From Mixta theicola (GTDB taxonomy: Bacteria > Pseudomonadota > Gammaproteobacteria > Enterobacterales > Enterobacteriaceae): DNA of 64,000 nt. Location of the stretch: assembly GCF_002895925.1 (NCBI RefSeq), contig NZ_NWUO01000016.1:19929-83928 (forward strand), in the 5' to 3' direction. The notes below the pieces were generated by a model, which did not search any database, was not told the origin of the DNA, and was given only the letters and a program-made list of their open reading frames with translations. Every line of letters starts with the position of its first letter. Position 1 is the stretch's first letter. The translations under genes were made by a program, and so were the position numbers. Of the stretch, positions 42,895 through 52,665 are shown piece after piece.

Positions 42895-43176
42895 TTAGCT
42901 TTTTATGGCGAAATTACATTGATACCAGGCCGTGATTAACCCTGGGATATGGCTATCCTGCGGAGGTAATGCTTCAACCAAATCAAAGCCCTGGGCGTGA
43001 CAATAATTAGCCACATCAAGCTTCAGCGCATCTTTGTTCACTTTCTGCGGATGGTAACGATACTGCACCGTATGCGAAACAGGATCTTCATCCACACGTT
43101 CGAAAGCGCCTGGTTTGCTGGCCGTACAGCCCGCTAATAAAAACAGCGCCAGGACGCCGTAAATTTTACTCTTCAT
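42895..43176 (-). CDS. Hypothetical lipoprotein
   Basis: A 93-residue protein with lipoprotein signal MKSKIYGVLALFLLAGC (Cys17) and a mature domain containing two further cysteines (ANYCHAQGF, WYQCNFAI) that could pair. I do not recognise the family. Its stop directly abuts the terminator at 42864. AGAGAG-like ribosome site upstream. Confidence 0.65.
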   Translation of the reverse strand: MKSKIYGVLALFLLAGCTASKPGAFERVDEDPVSHTVQYRYHPQKVNKDALKLDVANYCHAQGFDLVEALPPQDSHIPGLITAWYQCNFAIKS

Positions 43177-43269
43177 CTCTCTTCCTTATGCTGGTGCGGC
43201 ATCTTAACAGGCAACAACAAAGGCACAATCGGAATGTCGCTTAAAGCGCGACGTTCGATGGATGGTTTT

Positions 43270-43424
43270 ATCAATTGAATTGATTCAATCTAACGTTTAG
43301 TGCCGTTGCCCGTTAAGTGCGATTATCTTTTCAGACGCCATGATGTCTGTGCCAAACACCAGATTTGCCACTATAAATAACAATAAATTAACTGTTATTG
43401 CCCGCTTGATGCGGGCTTTTTTTA
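43270..43424 (+). ncRNA. Candidate small RNA ending in an orphan terminator
   Basis: The 43400-43424 hairpin GCCCGC-TTGAT-GCGGGC followed by seven T is a strong intrinsic terminator facing right, but no forward gene precedes it: the only neighbours are on the reverse strand. A -10-like TATAAAT occurs at 43372, and an ATTGAAT/ATTCAAT inverted repeat near 43275-43291. A short forward transcript is therefore likely; its exact start is unknown. Confidence 0.35.
43400..43424 (+). terminator. Forward intrinsic terminator without upstream gene
   Basis: GCCCGCTTGATGCGGGC then CTTTTTTT. On the reverse strand the sequence after the stem is AATAACAG, so it would work poorly there. It lies 5 bp from the stop of the reverse gene at 43429. 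Confidence 0.75.
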
Positions 43425-43428
43425 TCGC

Positions 43429-44241
43429 TTATCCGGCGTTAGCGCTGAGCATCATACGCAAAACGTTGGCCGATTGCGTGGGAGGAAGTGCGAGGATGGC
43501 GCGATAAAGATCGATTGTCATATCGCACATTTTTTGCCGATTCACATGCGCATCCGCGGGCGCATTAAGCCAACGCAGATCGTTGCCCCACGAAGCATAT
43601 AGCTGCTGCACGATAGTGCTTAAATGTTGATGCGCAGCGGGAAGATTTACCGCTCGCTCCGATCCCGTGCTGTCCTGTAACAGTTGTTCAATGGCTTGCC
43701 TGTCTTGCTGAATCAGATTTTCCGGCAGCACCTTAATTAAATTGACGCCGCCGTTAACCTGCGGAAAAAGAAAGCGAAAACAGAGTTGTACATTGCGAGC
43801 GCGCAGGCTTTCCATTTGCTGTAGCGACACGGCGATATAGCTATTGATTGCGGCATCACCGGCGCGCCCGATGCGCTGATTCAGCAGATCGGTCAGCATG
43901 GCGCGTAAATGGCCGAAGGCCAACGATGGACTGACACCGGCACGCAGCTGCGCCGTTAATTCAGCGTTTAACTGCCGCCACAGCGCCGGCTCCTGCTGCT
44001 GCAAAATACGATAGCCTTGTAAACGCGTCAGCTGCTGCTGCGCCGTATCAATCTGCGCCTGCAGGCGGGCTTGCGGTAACACAACGTAGCGGTAGCCCAG
44101 CCAACCGCCAAAAATAAGCGCTGATACCGTTGCCAGCAACAGAGCCCGTCGCCCTGAAAGCCGTTTTTGCCGGTACAATCCGGTTAATGTCAATATCAGC
44201 GCCGCCAGCAACAGAGCGCTGATAAAAAGAAAATGCTGCAA
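43429..44241 (-). CDS. Hypothetical membrane-anchored protein
   Basis: A 270-residue product not recognised. It has two N-terminal membrane segments (FLFISALLLAALILTLTGLY and ALLLATVSALIFGGWLGY), a coiled-coil-like stretch (QARLQAQIDTAQQQLTRLQGYRILQQQ), then a helical domain with a single histidine-rich patch (NLPAAHQHLSTIVQQLY). The start codon is TTG at 44241 with AGGAAC upstream. It lies 22 bp downstream of the uspA-like gene and may be co-transcribed with it. Confidence 0.6.
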   Translation of the reverse strand: MQHFLFISALLLAALILTLTGLYRQKRLSGRRALLLATVSALIFGGWLGYRYVVLPQARLQAQIDTAQQQLTRLQGYRILQQQEPALWRQLNAELTAQLRAGVSPSLAFGHLRAMLTDLLNQRIGRAGDAAINSYIAVSLQQMESLRARNVQLCFRFLFPQVNGGVNLIKVLPENLIQQDRQAIEQLLQDSTGSERAVNLPAAHQHLSTIVQQLYASWGNDLRWLNAPADAHVNRQKMCDMTIDLYRAILALPPTQSANVLRMMLSANAG

Positions 44242-44263
44242 AATTTTGTTCCTGTTAATTCCG

Positions 44264-44716
44264 CTATTGCGCGCGAACGTCCACCAATACCGGACAATGC
44301 GCGCGCTCGATAACCGCAGCGCTAACGGAACCTTTCAGCAGACGATTAAGCGGCGAAAGATGGCGTCGTCCCATAATAATCATTTGGGCATCCAGCGCGG
44401 CGGCTTGCGCCACAATGGTTTCCGCCGATTCGCCCGCCACCACGCGCCCGCGCGCGGCTATCCCCGCGCCCAGCAGCTGGGCCAGCGCATGACGTATCAC
44501 CAACTCCGCCGTATTTTGCTCATCCAGCGCGGCGCCAAAATCAGCCGGATCTTCGCCTGCGGTAATATCCAGCGGCTCACCGCAGGTAGCGTAAGCGGGA
44601 TCGATGCAGCACAGCACCAGGACCTGTGCCTTTAACGCCCGCGCCTGCTCCGTCGCCAGGGAAACGACTTTACGCGAGTGATTCGAGTTATCTATTGCGA
44701 CCAGCAAGGTTGTCAT
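44264..44716 (-). CDS. UspA family universal stress protein
   Basis: A 150-residue Usp domain protein. The start TTLLVAIDNSNHS carries the nucleotide-binding aspartate; the ATP loop IIMGRRHLSPLNRLLKGSVSAAVIERAHCPVLVV-type pattern shows G-2x-x-9x-GS, so ATP binding is likely. Cytoplasmic. It lies 12 bp after the iclR-like gene stop, in the same direction. Confidence 0.85.
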   Translation of the reverse strand: MTTLLVAIDNSNHSRKVVSLATEQARALKAQVLVLCCIDPAYATCGEPLDITAGEDPADFGAALDEQNTAELVIRHALAQLLGAGIAARGRVVAGESAETIVAQAAALDAQMIIMGRRHLSPLNRLLKGSVSAAVIERAHCPVLVDVRAQ

Positions 44717-44728
44717 TCTGTTTATTCC

Positions 44729-45510
44729 TCAGTCATGCGCCAGATGTTTACCAATTTCACGCGTCATCGCTTCTTTACATCTTAGTATTTCATCGCGATA
44801 GAGCGCTTCATTCTTATGAAAGCGCCCCGTCGGCACCAGTAGCGAAACGGCAAAGCGTCCCAGCAACGTATCCAGCGCGACGCCCATCGTAGAGATCCCT
44901 TCTAAGGTTTCACCGCGATCGAAAGAGATGCCGCTTTTGCGGATCTCTTTTAACTGCCGCAGCAGTTCCGGCAGCGTTTTAATGGTGTTTTCGGTAATCG
45001 CATCCCAGGATTCGCCGACCAGCGCCCGGACGTCGTCATCGCTCTCCAGCGCCAGCAAGGCCCGTCCGCCCGACGTGCTGAAAAGCGGCAGATTAAGCCC
45101 CATCCTCGGCACTACGCGCAGTTCACGATCGGCGACGATAAAATGTACGATCGCCAGCTGGGTGCCGCTGGCGCGGGCCAGCGAAACGGTTTCTCCCGTG
45201 GCATCGCTCAGCGCCTGCAGCGAAGGACGGGCGACCTCAACCACGTCCGTATGAACGCTGGAGATCAAACGCAGCAGCGCTGGCCCAAGGCGCACGCCGC
45301 CGGCGCCGTGGCTACGCACCATTGGGTCGCGTCCAGCGCCGCCACAATACGCTGAACCGTTGAGCGAGGTAAATCCACCGCCTGCGCGATTTCTCCCAGG
45401 CTCATGCCGCCCGGCTGTTCGCCTAAGGCGTTAAGGATTTTCGCCGCGCGTGCAATCACCTGGATGCCGCCCGTTTTCTCATCATCACGATGATGCGGTT
45501 TTTCAGACAT
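44729..45510 (-). pseudogene. IclR family regulator, frameshifted
   Basis: The N-terminal winged-helix part ([50 protein letters not shown]) runs from ATG 45510; at about 45313 the frame breaks. The ligand-binding IclR domain continues in another frame ([18 protein letters not shown] through GISTMGVALDTLLGRFAVSLLVPTGRF) to 44729. One missing base at CCCAATGG explains it. An internal ATG at 45322 could give a DNA-binding-free protein. It is divergent from an efflux operon that it probably controlled. A read error is possible. Confidence 0.75.
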
Positions 45511-45681
45511 GAACTTACTGTTCTCTTTCCATGAAGGGCGCCGATACTGTAACGCGTTTTATCTCGCTTTCCCACCCTGTACCGCATTGCAATACATTTA
45601 ATCGCCATGTAAGATCCGCGCTTGCTGTATCGCATCACAATACACAACACCATAATAAAAAAACGCTATGGAGTATCTGCT

Positions 45682-47289
45682 ATGAACGGTCAGCCTGCCG
45701 CTGCACCGGCTCCCCATCCTTTTACCCTGCGTCTGGCGCTGGGGCTGATCGGAGTGCTGATTGCCGCCCTCGCCTCCGGGCTTAACGATCGCGTCACCGA
45801 TATTGCGCTGGCCGATATTCGCGCCGCGCTGGGCATCAGTAACGACCAGGGGAGCTGGCTTATTGCTGGCTACCAGGCGGCGGAAGTCGCCGCGATGATG
45901 ATAGCGCCCTGGTTTGCCGTCACGCTATCGCTGCGTCGCTTCGCGCTTGGCGTGGCGTTCGGCTTTGGCCTGACGGCGGCGCTGCTGCCCTTTGTTACGC
46001 ACTATCCGCTGTTTCTGGCGCTGCGCGTGCTGCAGGGGATTTTTGGCGGCGCGCTGCCGCCGTTGCTGATGACGGTTGCCCTGCGCTTCTTACCGCCGCC
46101 GCTAAAGCTTTACGGGCTGAGCGCCTATGCGCTAACCGCCACCTTTGGCCCGAATATGGCCGCCACCCTTGCCGCGTTCTGGACCGACAGCGTGGGCTGG
46201 GCCTTTGTCTTTTGGCAAATTATCCCGGCAATGCTGATCGCCATCCTGCTGATTGGCTGGGGTATTCCGCAGGATCCGGTGCGCTTTGAGCGTTTTCGGC
46301 AGATGGATCTGTTTGGCATGCTGACCGGCTGTAGCGGCATTGCGCTGCTGATTTTGGTGTTAAATCACGGTGAACGCCTCGACTGGCTGAATTCGCCACT
46401 GATTAGCGCCATGCTGCTGGCGAGCGTGGCGCTGCTGGTGGTCTTTTTTATTAATGAATGGTTTCATCCGCTGCCGCTGTTTCGCCTGCAGATGCTGTCA
46501 CGTCCTAATCTGACGCACGGTTTGCTTACGCTGGCGGGCGTGCTGCTGGTGGCGCTCTCCGGATCGGCGCTGCCGTCGGCTTACTTTTCGCAGGTGGAAG
46601 GTTTTCGCACCGCGCAGTTTGCGCCGTTAGCATTAATGATTGGCGCGCCACAGCTGCTGATTGCCCCTTTTATCGCCATGCTGCTGAACCTGCGCTGGAT
46701 CGACTGTCGCTGGGTGCTCTCCTGCGGTGCCCTGCTGCTGGCCAGCTCCTGCCTGATGGGATCGCAGCTCACCAGCGACTGGGCGCGCCAGAACTTTTGG
46801 CTGATCCAGATAATGCAGGCCTTTGGTCAGCCGATGATGATTTTGCCGGTGTTGATGAGCGCGACGTCGGTGGTGTTGCCGCCGGAAGGCCCGTTTGCTT
46901 CGGCGATGTTTAATACCGTGCGCGGTTTTTCCAGCGTGGCGGCCGGTACGCTGGTGGAGTGGTTTATCAGCCATCGCGAGCAGTTTCACTCGCACATATT
47001 GCTGGACGGCGCCGCCAACCGCAGCTGGCTGATGCGTGCCGGTTCGGCCAGCGAAGCCAGCGCCTCCGCACCGCTGCTGCCGGACGGCAGCATCAGCTCT
47101 ACGGAAAATATCGCGCATTTTTCCACGCTGGTTAAGCATCAGGCGCAGATATTAAGCATCAGCGATAGCTACCTGTTGCTGATCGCCTTTGCACTGCTGC
47201 TGATCCTGCTTACCGCCTGGCTGCCGAAGCGCGTCTGGCCGCCGCAAACTTTATTACAACAACCTGTGATAACAAAACCGGGAATTTAA
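45682..47289 (+). CDS. MFS transporter, DHA2/EmrB-like
   Basis: A 535-residue major facilitator with about 14 membrane segments, containing DIRAALGISNDQGSWLIAGYQAAEV and LRVLQGIFGGALPPLLM, typical of EmrB-type drug exporters. A periplasmic loop lies near the C-terminus. The start at 45682 follows TATGGAGT; an in-frame ATG at 45622 adds a hydrophilic lead without homology. It is followed after 2 bp by the HlyD-type gene, so the two form an inner membrane/adaptor pair for a tripartite pump. Confidence 0.88.
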   Translation: MNGQPAAAPAPHPFTLRLALGLIGVLIAALASGLNDRVTDIALADIRAALGISNDQGSWLIAGYQAAEVAAMMIAPWFAVTLSLRRFALGVAFGFGLTAALLPFVTHYPLFLALRVLQGIFGGALPPLLMTVALRFLPPPLKLYGLSAYALTATFGPNMAATLAAFWTDSVGWAFVFWQIIPAMLIAILLIGWGIPQDPVRFERFRQMDLFGMLTGCSGIALLILVLNHGERLDWLNSPLISAMLLASVALLVVFFINEWFHPLPLFRLQMLSRPNLTHGLLTLAGVLLVALSGSALPSAYFSQVEGFRTAQFAPLALMIGAPQLLIAPFIAMLLNLRWIDCRWVLSCGALLLASSCLMGSQLTSDWARQNFWLIQIMQAFGQPMMILPVLMSATSVVLPPEGPFASAMFNTVRGFSSVAAGTLVEWFISHREQFHSHILLDGAANRSWLMRAGSASEASASAPLLPDGSISSTENIAHFSTLVKHQAQILSISDSYLLLIAFALLLILLTAWLPKRVWPPQTLLQQPVITKPGI

Positions 47290-47291
47290 CG

Positions 47292-48320
47292 ATGTCTTTA
47301 ACTCCTGCTAAACGTACCGGCCTGCTGGCGGTGCTGTTAATTGTCTTACTGGCTATCGCCTGCTTTATCTGGTCCAGCATGATGCGGGCGGATTATCGCA
47401 CCGATGACGCATGGGTAACCGCGGACTATACGCTGGTCGCACCGAAAATCTCCGGCTATATCAGCCAGGTCATGGTGCGTGATAACCAGCAGGTAAAAGC
47501 GGGCGATCTACTCGCCACGCTGGATGACCGCGACTACCGCGTTGCGCTGGAGAGCGCGAAAGCGAACCTGCAGCTGAGCGAGGCGAAGCTTGCCAGCATT
47601 ATTGCCCAGCGTGAGCAGCAACAGGCGGTGATTGCGCAAAATAAAGCGGCAGTAAATGCCAGCCAGGCGACGTTAAGCTATGCCGGGCAAAACGCCGAGC
47701 GCTATCGCCGCCTGTTGCAGAGCGGCACCGCCACCGCCGACGAACAGCAGAAGGCCAGCTCCACCATGCGTTCCGCCGCGGCACAGGTTGAGCAAAACCA
47801 GGCCGCGGTGCTGGCAGCGGAAAAAGAGACGGGCATTTTACTGGCCAGCCAGAAGCAGGCGGAGGCGGATATCGCCGCAGCTAAAGCGACGATCGATCAG
47901 GCGCAGCTAAACCTTTCCTATACGCGCATTGTGGCACCGGTAAACGGTATGGTTGGCCAGCGCGCGCTGCGTCAGGGCGCCTATGTCTCCGCCGGTAGCC
48001 GCCTGCTGGCGCTGGTGCCGCTGGATCAAAGCTATATTGTCGCCAACTATCTGGAAACCCAGCTGGGCAAGGTTCAGCCCGGCCAGGCGGTAGAGATTAC
48101 CGTTGATGCGCTGCCCGGCCAGCATTTTCGCGGTCACGTTGACAGCATAGCGCCCGCCACCGGCGCGACCTTTTCCGCCATTGCTGCGGATAACGCCACG
48201 GGTAACTTTACTAAGGTAGTACAGCGCCTGCCGGTCAAAATCATCCTGGATGCCAGTCAGCCTGGCCTGGCGCAACTGCGGGTGGGCATGTCGGTAATAC
48301 CGGAGATTAACGTGAAATAA
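47292..48320 (+). CDS. HlyD/EmrA-type membrane fusion protein
   Basis: A 342-residue periplasmic adaptor: N-terminal membrane anchor (LLAVLLIVLLAIACFIWSSMM), DDAWVTADYTLVAPKISGYISQVMVRDNQQVKAGDLLATLDDRDY (first lipoyl half), a long alanine/glutamine-rich helical hairpin, and LSYTRIVAPVNGMVGQRALRQGAYV (second lipoyl half), then a beta-barrel domain. It should link the MFS pump to an outer-membrane channel such as TolC, which is not in the window. Confidence 0.9.
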   Translation: MSLTPAKRTGLLAVLLIVLLAIACFIWSSMMRADYRTDDAWVTADYTLVAPKISGYISQVMVRDNQQVKAGDLLATLDDRDYRVALESAKANLQLSEAKLASIIAQREQQQAVIAQNKAAVNASQATLSYAGQNAERYRRLLQSGTATADEQQKASSTMRSAAAQVEQNQAAVLAAEKETGILLASQKQAEADIAAAKATIDQAQLNLSYTRIVAPVNGMVGQRALRQGAYVSAGSRLLALVPLDQSYIVANYLETQLGKVQPGQAVEITVDALPGQHFRGHVDSIAPATGATFSAIAADNATGNFTKVVQRLPVKIILDASQPGLAQLRVGMSVIPEINVK

Positions 48321-48527
48321 TGGCGATGCCGCCGGGCTGCGGCTCGGAGCTTACCTATTTATTTTGCGATCGAATCCGCGTAAATTAGCGCGCGATCCTG
48401 TTCTGAGTTATTCAGAACTATCCGGAGCAACGGCGTCGCGCTAAAGAAAGCACGCCTTGTTCTTATTCTGTTCGCGTTATGCAGGTCTGGGATCGCCACC
48501 GACATAACCGCTCAGGGGAGTTGTCTG

Positions 48528-48599
48528 GTGAAATATGCGTTGATGGGAATCTCTTTTTTCCTGTTAGTCTGGGTTGGCACCTTCATGCTAATGCTGTAA
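48528..48599 (+). CDS. ypdK: Small membrane protein YpdK
   Basis: A 23-residue hydrophobic peptide, GTG start at 48528 preceded by GGGGAG. MKYALMGISFFLLVWVG then TFMLML matches E. coli YpdK closely in length, in the MKY-MGIS start and in the VW-GTF pattern. Its location beside alaC also agrees with E. coli. It has a single membrane span; function unknown. Confidence 0.85.
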   Translation: MKYALMGISFFLLVWVGTFMLML

Positions 48600-48642
48600 G
48601 CGTGCGAAAATGGGGCGGCGCAATGCGTCGCCCGGTTTATTT

Positions 48643-49908
48643 TTACCCCAGCGAGACGTCGCTTTTTTGCTCCGTCTCCGCAGCGTCGCTGCTTTTTCCG
48701 TTGACCGGCAGAATACCATCGGCACGAAACATCGCTTTAATTCCCCGCACCGCCTGGCGAATACGATCGCGATTCTCAATCAGCGCAAAGCGCACGTGCG
48801 TATCGCCATAGTCGCCAAAGCCGATACCCGGAGAGACGCACACCTTCGCTTCCTGCAGCAGCCGTTTGGCAAATTCCAGCGATCCCAGATGAGCATAGTG
48901 GTCAGGGATTTTTGCCCAGACGTACATGGAAGCCTTCGGTAACTCGACCATCCAGCCTGCCTCATGTAGCCCTTTTACCAGCACGTCGCGGCGACGTTTA
49001 TACTGCTCCGCAATATCGCGCACGCACTGCTGATCGCCTTCCAGCGCGGCAATTGCCGCCACCTGCAGCGGCGTAAAGGTGCCGTAATCGTGATAGCTTT
49101 TAATGCGCGCCAGCGCGGCCACCAGTTCTTTATTGCCGACCATAAAGCCGATGCGCCAGCCTGCCATGTTGTAGCTTTTCGACAGCGTGAAAAACTCAAC
49201 CGCAACGTCGCGCGCGCCCGGCACCTGCATAATAGATGGCGCTTTCCAGCCATCGTAAACAATATCGGCGTAGGCCAGATCGTGGATCACCAGCACGTTG
49301 TATTGCTTCGCCAGCGCAATCACCCGCTCAAAAAAATCAAGCTCGACGCACTGGGAGGTAGGATTCGACGGGAAACCGAGGATCATCATTTTCGGCTTTG
49401 GATAACTTTCCCTGATCGCCCTTTCCAGCTCGTTAAAAAAATCCACGCCGGCCACCAGCGGCACCGAACGCACCTGCGCGCCAGCGATCACCGCACCGTA
49501 AATATGGATGGGATAACTGGGGTTCGGCACCAGCACGGTATCGCCATGATCGAGCGTCGCCAGCATCAGATGCGCCAGCCCCTCTTTCGAGCCGATGGTG
49601 ACAATCGCTTCCGATTCGGGATCGATTTCGACATCATAACGCTCGGCGTACCAGCGCGAGATCGCCCGCCGCAGACGCGGAATCCCGCGCGAAGTGGAGT
49701 AGCCATGCGTATCGTCACGCTGCGCGACCTGGCACAGTTTTTCAACGATGTGCGGCGGCGTCGCGCCATCCGGATTACCCATGCTGAAATCGATAATATC
49801 TTCGCCGCGCCGACGCGCAGCCATTTTCAGCTCAGCGGTAATGTTAAAAACATAAGGGGGAAGGCGTTCAATACGAGAAAAACGACGAGACGAGCTGTTA
49901 TCAGCCAT
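48643..49908 (-). CDS. alaC: Alanine transaminase AlaC
   Basis: A PLP-dependent class I aminotransferase making alanine from pyruvate and glutamate. The 421-residue product aligns along its length with E. coli Ala[41 protein letters not shown], the PLP-lysine in [20 protein letters not shown], and [24 protein letters not shown]. The start at 49908 ([15 protein letters not shown]) is by homology. It is divergent from ypdA, as in E. coli. Confidence 0.96.
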   Translation of the reverse strand: MADNSSSRRFSRIERLPPYVFNITAELKMAARRRGEDIIDFSMGNPDGATPPHIVEKLCQVAQRDDTHGYSTSRGIPRLRRAISRWYAERYDVEIDPESEAIVTIGSKEGLAHLMLATLDHGDTVLVPNPSYPIHIYGAVIAGAQVRSVPLVAGVDFFNELERAIRESYPKPKMMILGFPSNPTSQCVELDFFERVIALAKQYNVLVIHDLAYADIVYDGWKAPSIMQVPGARDVAVEFFTLSKSYNMAGWRIGFMVGNKELVAALARIKSYHDYGTFTPLQVAAIAALEGDQQCVRDIAEQYKRRRDVLVKGLHEAGWMVELPKASMYVWAKIPDHYAHLGSLEFAKRLLQEAKVCVSPGIGFGDYGDTHVRFALIENRDRIRQAVRGIKAMFRADGILPVNGKSSDAAETEQKSDVSLG

Positions 49909-50120
49909 AGCATCCTCTGAGAGTACGTAAGCGCCCGGACCGTCCGAGCGACGCTGACCACCGACGTGGTCGAATAATGAACATAGCCTGGCAGCGATAC
50001 GCTTGTCGACAGGAAAGAAAAAATAAACTTTTTTGTCGAGGGCGGTTCCGGAAAATGCGAAGATCGTGGCGCTGTAAGGCCACATTTTTTATGATGTTAC
50101 TTCTTATGTTAAGCCACGAG

Positions 50121-51827
50121 ATGCCTGTGCAATCCATATTCGATATGCTGCTGGCGGTGTTCGATCGCGCCGCCCTGATGCTGATCTGCCTGTTCTTTTT
50201 GACGCGTACGCGCCACTTTCGCCAGCTATTACAGAAAGATGAGCATTCTCGCCAGGAGTTGCTGACGGTAACCGCGATTTTCTCACTGTTTGCCCTGTTC
50301 AGCACCTGGTCAGCGGTTAATGTCGAAGGCTCACTGCTAAACGTGCGCATCATCGCCGTGATGTCCGGCGGCATTCTGTTTGGTCCGTGGGTGGGCATCG
50401 CCACCGGGACTATCGCCGGGCTGCACCGCTTTTTGATCGATATACACGGCGTCTCTTCGGTGCCCTGTTTGTTTACCAGCATTATCGCTGGCGTGGTCTC
50501 CGGCTGGATTAACCTGAAAGTGGCGAAGGAACAGCGCTGGCGGCTCGGCATTCTCGGCGGAATGCTGTGCGAATCGCTGACCATGCTGCTGATTATTCTC
50601 TGGGCAAGGCCGCCAGCGCTGGGTCTGGAGATTGTGTCTGAAATTGCGATTCCGATGATTCTCGGCACCGTAAGTATTGGCCTGATTGTGCTGCTGGTGC
50701 AAAGCGTGGAGGGAGAAAAAGAGGCGGTTGCCGCGCGTCATGCCAAGCTGGCGCTGGATATTGCCAACAAAACCCTGCCGCTGTTCCGCCAGGTTAACAG
50801 CGAGTCGCTGCGTCAGGTGTGTAATATTATTCGCAACGATATTAACGCCGATGCCGTCGCAATTACCAATAAGCACCAGATACTGGCCTATGTCGGCTAC
50901 GGCGAGCAGCATTATCGTCAGGGCGACGATGCCCTGAGCCCAACCACGCGTCAGGCGATCAACTACGGTAAAATTATTATTAAAAATAACGATGAGGCTT
51001 ATCGCACGCGCGATATTCATTCAATGATTGTTATTCCACTGTGGGAAAAAGGCGAAGTTACCGGCACGCTGAAAATCTATTATCGTCATGCGCACCGCAT
51101 TACCTGGTCGCTGAAGGAGCTGGCGGTGGGCCTGTCGCAAATTATCTCCACCCAGCTGGAGGTGTCGCGCACCGAACAGCTGCGGGAAATGGCGAATAAG
51201 GCGGAACTGCGCGCCCTGCAAAGCAAGATTAACCCGCATTTCCTGTTTAACGCGCTGAACGCTATCTCCTCTTCTATTCGTCTCAATCCTGATACCGCGC
51301 GCCAGCTAATTATTAATCTGTCGCGCTATTTACGTTACAACCTTGAGCTGAACGATGACGAGCCGATCGATATTAAAAAAGAGCTGTATCAGGTTAAGGA
51401 TTATATCGCCATTGAGCAGGCGCGCTTTGGCGATAAGCTGACCATGATTTATCACATCGACGAAGAGATAAACTGTACCCTGCCCAGCCTGCTGATCCAG
51501 CCGCTGGTGGAAAACGCTATCGTACACGGTATCCAGCCCTGTCGCGGTAAGGGCGTGGTGACGCTGTCGATAGAAGATGTCGGCGATCGGGTGCGTATTG
51601 CGGTACGGGATACGGGAAACGGCATCAGCGATGAGGTTATCGCGCGCGTACAGCGTAATGAAATGCCCGGCAATAAGATTGGCCTGTTAAACGTCCATCA
51701 TCGCGTTAAGCTGCTGTACGGCGGCGGGCTACAGATTACGCAGCTGCATCCGGGTACGGAAATCGTCTTTTTCATCAGTAAGAACGGTGACAAACTGCCG
51801 GAAGAAACGCTGTCGCTGACGGCCTGA
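50121..51827 (+). CDS. ypdA: Sensor histidine kinase YpdA (PyrS)
   Basis: Membrane sensor of the pyruvate-responsive YpdA/YpdB system. In order: a 5TM-LYT sensor region ([21 protein letters not shown] to about residue 200), a GAF domain, and a LytS-type kinase with the phosphorylated histidine in [19 protein letters not shown]-box [13 protein letters not shown] and G-box DTGNGIS. The chosen ATG is 50121; a GTG at 50127 would align exactly with the E. coli N-terminus. An upstream in-frame ATG at 49977 lacks homology. It is followed by ypdB after 13 bp. Confidence 0.94.
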   Translation: MPVQSIFDMLLAVFDRAALMLICLFFLTRTRHFRQLLQKDEHSRQELLTVTAIFSLFALFSTWSAVNVEGSLLNVRIIAVMSGGILFGPWVGIATGTIAGLHRFLIDIHGVSSVPCLFTSIIAGVVSGWINLKVAKEQRWRLGILGGMLCESLTMLLIILWARPPALGLEIVSEIAIPMILGTVSIGLIVLLVQSVEGEKEAVAARHAKLALDIANKTLPLFRQVNSESLRQVCNIIRNDINADAVAITNKHQILAYVGYGEQHYRQGDDALSPTTRQAINYGKIIIKNNDEAYRTRDIHSMIVIPLWEKGEVTGTLKIYYRHAHRITWSLKELAVGLSQIISTQLEVSRTEQLREMANKAELRALQSKINPHFLFNALNAISSSIRLNPDTARQLIINLSRYLRYNLELNDDEPIDIKKELYQVKDYIAIEQARFGDKLTMIYHIDEEINCTLPSLLIQPLVENAIVHGIQPCRGKGVVTLSIEDVGDRVRIAVRDTGNGISDEVIARVQRNEMPGNKIGLLNVHHRVKLLYGGGLQITQLHPGTEIVFFISKNGDKLPEETLSLTA

Positions 51828-51840
51828 AGGAGAGATGTAA

Positions 51841-52578
51841 GTGAAAGCCATCATTGTGGAAGATGAGTTTTTGGCGCAGCAGGAGCTGAGCTGGATGATT
51901 AAGCAGCACAGCACTATCGATATTGTCGCCTGCTTTGATGACGGCCTCGACGTGCTGAAATTTTTGCAGCACAGCGAAACAGACGTGATCTTTCTGGATA
52001 TTAATATTCCGTCGCTGGATGGCGTTCTGCTGGCGCAAAACATCAGTAAGTTCGCCCATAAGCCGCAAATCGTTTTTATCACCGCCTGGAAAGAACACGC
52101 GGTGCAGGCTTTTGAGCTGGAAGCGTTTGACTACATCCTTAAGCCCTATCACGAATCGCGTATCATCAGCATGCTGCATAAGCTGGAAGCGCACTGGCAG
52201 CAACAGCGCCAGCCCGCCGCTCCGGGGAACTCGTCGCTTCATCCGGTCGCGCAAACCGTTAATCTGACCAGGGATGAACGGATTATCGTTACGGATATTA
52301 ATGAGATCTATTATCTGGAGGCGCACGAAAAGCTAACTTTCGTTTATACGCGACGCGAGGAGTATGTGATGTCGATGGCAATTAGCGAGTTTTGCAGTCG
52401 GCTACCGGAAAGCCAGTTTTTTCGCTGCCATCGCTCTTACTGCGTAAACCTGAACAAGATCCGTGAAATCGAACCCTGGTTTAATAACACCTATATTTTG
52501 CGGCTGCGCGATCTGGAGTTTCAGGTGCCGGTTAGCCGCAGTAAAGTAAAGGCTTTTCGCCAGCTGATGCGTTTATAA
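51841..52578 (+). CDS. ypdB: LytTR response regulator YpdB (PyrR)
   Basis: A 245-residue regulator with an N-terminal receiver (IIVEDE, phospho-acceptor Asp53 in IFLDINIPSLDG, conserved lysine in DYILKPY) and a C-terminal LytTR DNA-binding domain (YYLEAHEKLTFVYTRR, FFRCHRSYCVNLNKI). In E. coli its main target is yhjX; that gene and a matching site are 16 kb away in this window. The start is GTG with GGAGAG upstream. Confidence 0.95.
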   Translation: MKAIIVEDEFLAQQELSWMIKQHSTIDIVACFDDGLDVLKFLQHSETDVIFLDINIPSLDGVLLAQNISKFAHKPQIVFITAWKEHAVQAFELEAFDYILKPYHESRIISMLHKLEAHWQQQRQPAAPGNSSLHPVAQTVNLTRDERIIVTDINEIYYLEAHEKLTFVYTRREEYVMSMAISEFCSRLPESQFFRCHRSYCVNLNKIREIEPWFNNTYILRLRDLEFQVPVSRSKVKAFRQLMRL

Positions 52579-52665
52579 GCGCGGCCAGCCATATAAACCC
52601 AACGCGCGCAAGCCTGGATCAGCTTAGCCTGCGCAAGCGCAGGCTAAAACGCGAACGAGGCGGGA

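Noticed and set aside
48399..48417. Inverted repeat TTCTGA-GTTAT-TCAGAA as a terminator of the HlyD gene
   Set aside because: Short AT-containing stem without T tract; may be an operator but nothing links it to a regulator.
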